Shown here in pieces: positions 7,322-7,960 of a stretch of DNA of 7,960 nt. The stretch is from Bacteroidota bacterium (GTDB lineage Bacteria; Bacteroidota; Bacteroidia; Bacteroidales; Prolixibacteraceae): NCBI GenBank assembly GCA_030632865.1, contig DAOVTY010000143.1, positions 1-7,960 of the forward strand, written 5' to 3'. A model generated the notes under the pieces. That model worked only from the letters and a program-made list of their open reading frames with translations, made no database searches and was not told the origin of the DNA. Positions within the stretch are counted from its first letter, which is position 1; each line of letters begins with the position of its first letter. The position numbers and the translations under genes were made by a program.

Positions 7322-7960
7322 TTATTTTATTTCTATTGGCTGAATTGAAATTGCTTCGACATTTAATGACAATAAAATTGTTGTTACAACCTCGCCTTTC
7401 ATTTTATCAGGAATCATAATAATTAACTCCTCATATGTTTGTTTAAATTCTAATTTGTTGCCATTTAATAAAGAACAATTTTTTACTTTTGCTTTGCCAG
7501 GGGAAGGTATTTTTAGTTCGTTACTTTCAAGGTTAAACAGGTGCAAATATATTTTGTCTCCTTTTCTTGTTGAAGAAATCCATTCGGTAGGTTTGTACGG
7601 CCCACCTGTTGTTTCGTAAACCGACTCGCCATATTCTTGAAGCCAATCGCCCATCTCTTTTAAACGGCCGATTTGCCGTTGTTCAATTCTTCCATCGGGC
7701 ATTGGCCCAACATTAAACAGTAGATTGCCGCCACCTCCAACAGTTTTTAATAATGTTTGTATGCATTGTTCAAATGACTTCATTTTATCGTTGGGTTTCC
7801 ATGCCCACTGTTTGCAAATGGTAATGCAACTTTCCCACGGATTTTCTATGTTAAAAGTTCCGATTTGTTGTTCGGGTGTGCCAAAATCACCGGCAAACTC
7901 TTTCGAGATGGTAATCCCTTCCATCCCTTTCCTGCCTTTGTCCACCCGGTTATTGATGAG
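7322..7960 (-). CDS. GH29 alpha-L-fucosidase, C-terminal part (N-terminus beyond right edge)
   Basis: Exo-hydrolase releasing terminal L-fucose from glycans. The frame is open to the right edge, beginning LINNRVDKG; the GTG at 7945 is an internal Val codon, not a start. The visible 212 residues cover the end of the catalytic (beta/alpha)8 barrel and the C-terminal beta-sandwich. LINNR is the usual end of a barrel strand. DFGTPEQQ follows, and its Glu (codon 7873-7871) is a candidate acid/base by position in related enzymes. GGGGNLLFNVGPMPDGRI (around 7743-7690) is the best known GH29 motif, followed by RLKEMGDWLQEYGESVYET. The last roughly 90 residues (from WISSTRKGDKIYLHLF) fit the beta-sandwich domain. 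The nucleophile Asp and any signal peptide are outside the window. It is the most upstream visible gene of the cluster and probably belongs to the same operon as the sulfatase. Confidence 0.92.
   Translation of the reverse strand, partial: LINNRVDKGRKGMEGITISKEFAGDFGTPEQQIGTFNIENPWESCITICKQWAWKPNDKMKSFEQCIQTLLKTVGGGGNLLFNVGPMPDGRIEQRQIGRLKEMGDWLQEYGESVYETTGGPYKPTEWISSTRKGDKIYLHLFNLESNELKIPSPGKAKVKNCSLLNGNKLEFKQTYEELIIMIPDKMKGEVVTTILLSLNVEAISIQPIEIK

Overview
The window looks like AT-rich Bacteroidota DNA, probably from a polysaccharide-degrading, possibly marine or gut, member. Evidence for this is inference from gene content: lipoprotein-type signals, absence of strong Shine-Dalgarno sites, a TolC-type efflux pair, and a sulfatase/fucosidase/SSS-symporter gene cluster typical of the phylum. 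No rRNA, tRNA, CRISPR or mobile element is visible, and the species cannot be named from this stretch.

Left part (bases 1-2430, plus strand): the end of a periplasmic adaptor (HlyD/MacA-type membrane fusion protein, cut by the left edge), followed six bases later by a complete TolC-family outer-membrane channel. Together they are two of the three parts of a tripartite efflux system. The inner-membrane pump is not in the window and may lie further upstream.

Right part (bases 2453-7960, minus strand): five tightly packed genes reading right to left. They are the C-terminal half of a GH29 alpha-L-fucosidase (cut by the right edge), a secreted S1-type sulfatase, a uroporphyrinogen-decarboxylase-fold protein, an SSS-family sodium/solute symporter and an L-rhamnose/L-fucose mutarotase-family protein that carries a lipoprotein-like signal. 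Spacings are 95 bases, a 4-base overlap, 34 bases and 4 bases, so they are probably one operon. The simplest reading is a sulfated-fucose-glycan catabolic unit: the sulfatase removes sulfate, the fucosidase releases L-fucose, the exported mutarotase converts anomers in the envelope, and the symporter imports the sugar. The job of the URO-D-like protein is unknown. It resembles the cobalamin/corrinoid methyltransferase branch (MtaA/CmuA type) rather than the haem enzyme. No SusC/SusD pair, regulator or cytoplasmic fucose enzyme is in the window.

The two units converge on a 22-base gap at 2431-2452 that holds a small hairpin. The most interesting points are the exported mutarotase and the URO-D-like protein with a His-x-Cys...His pattern, translationally coupled to the sulfatase.
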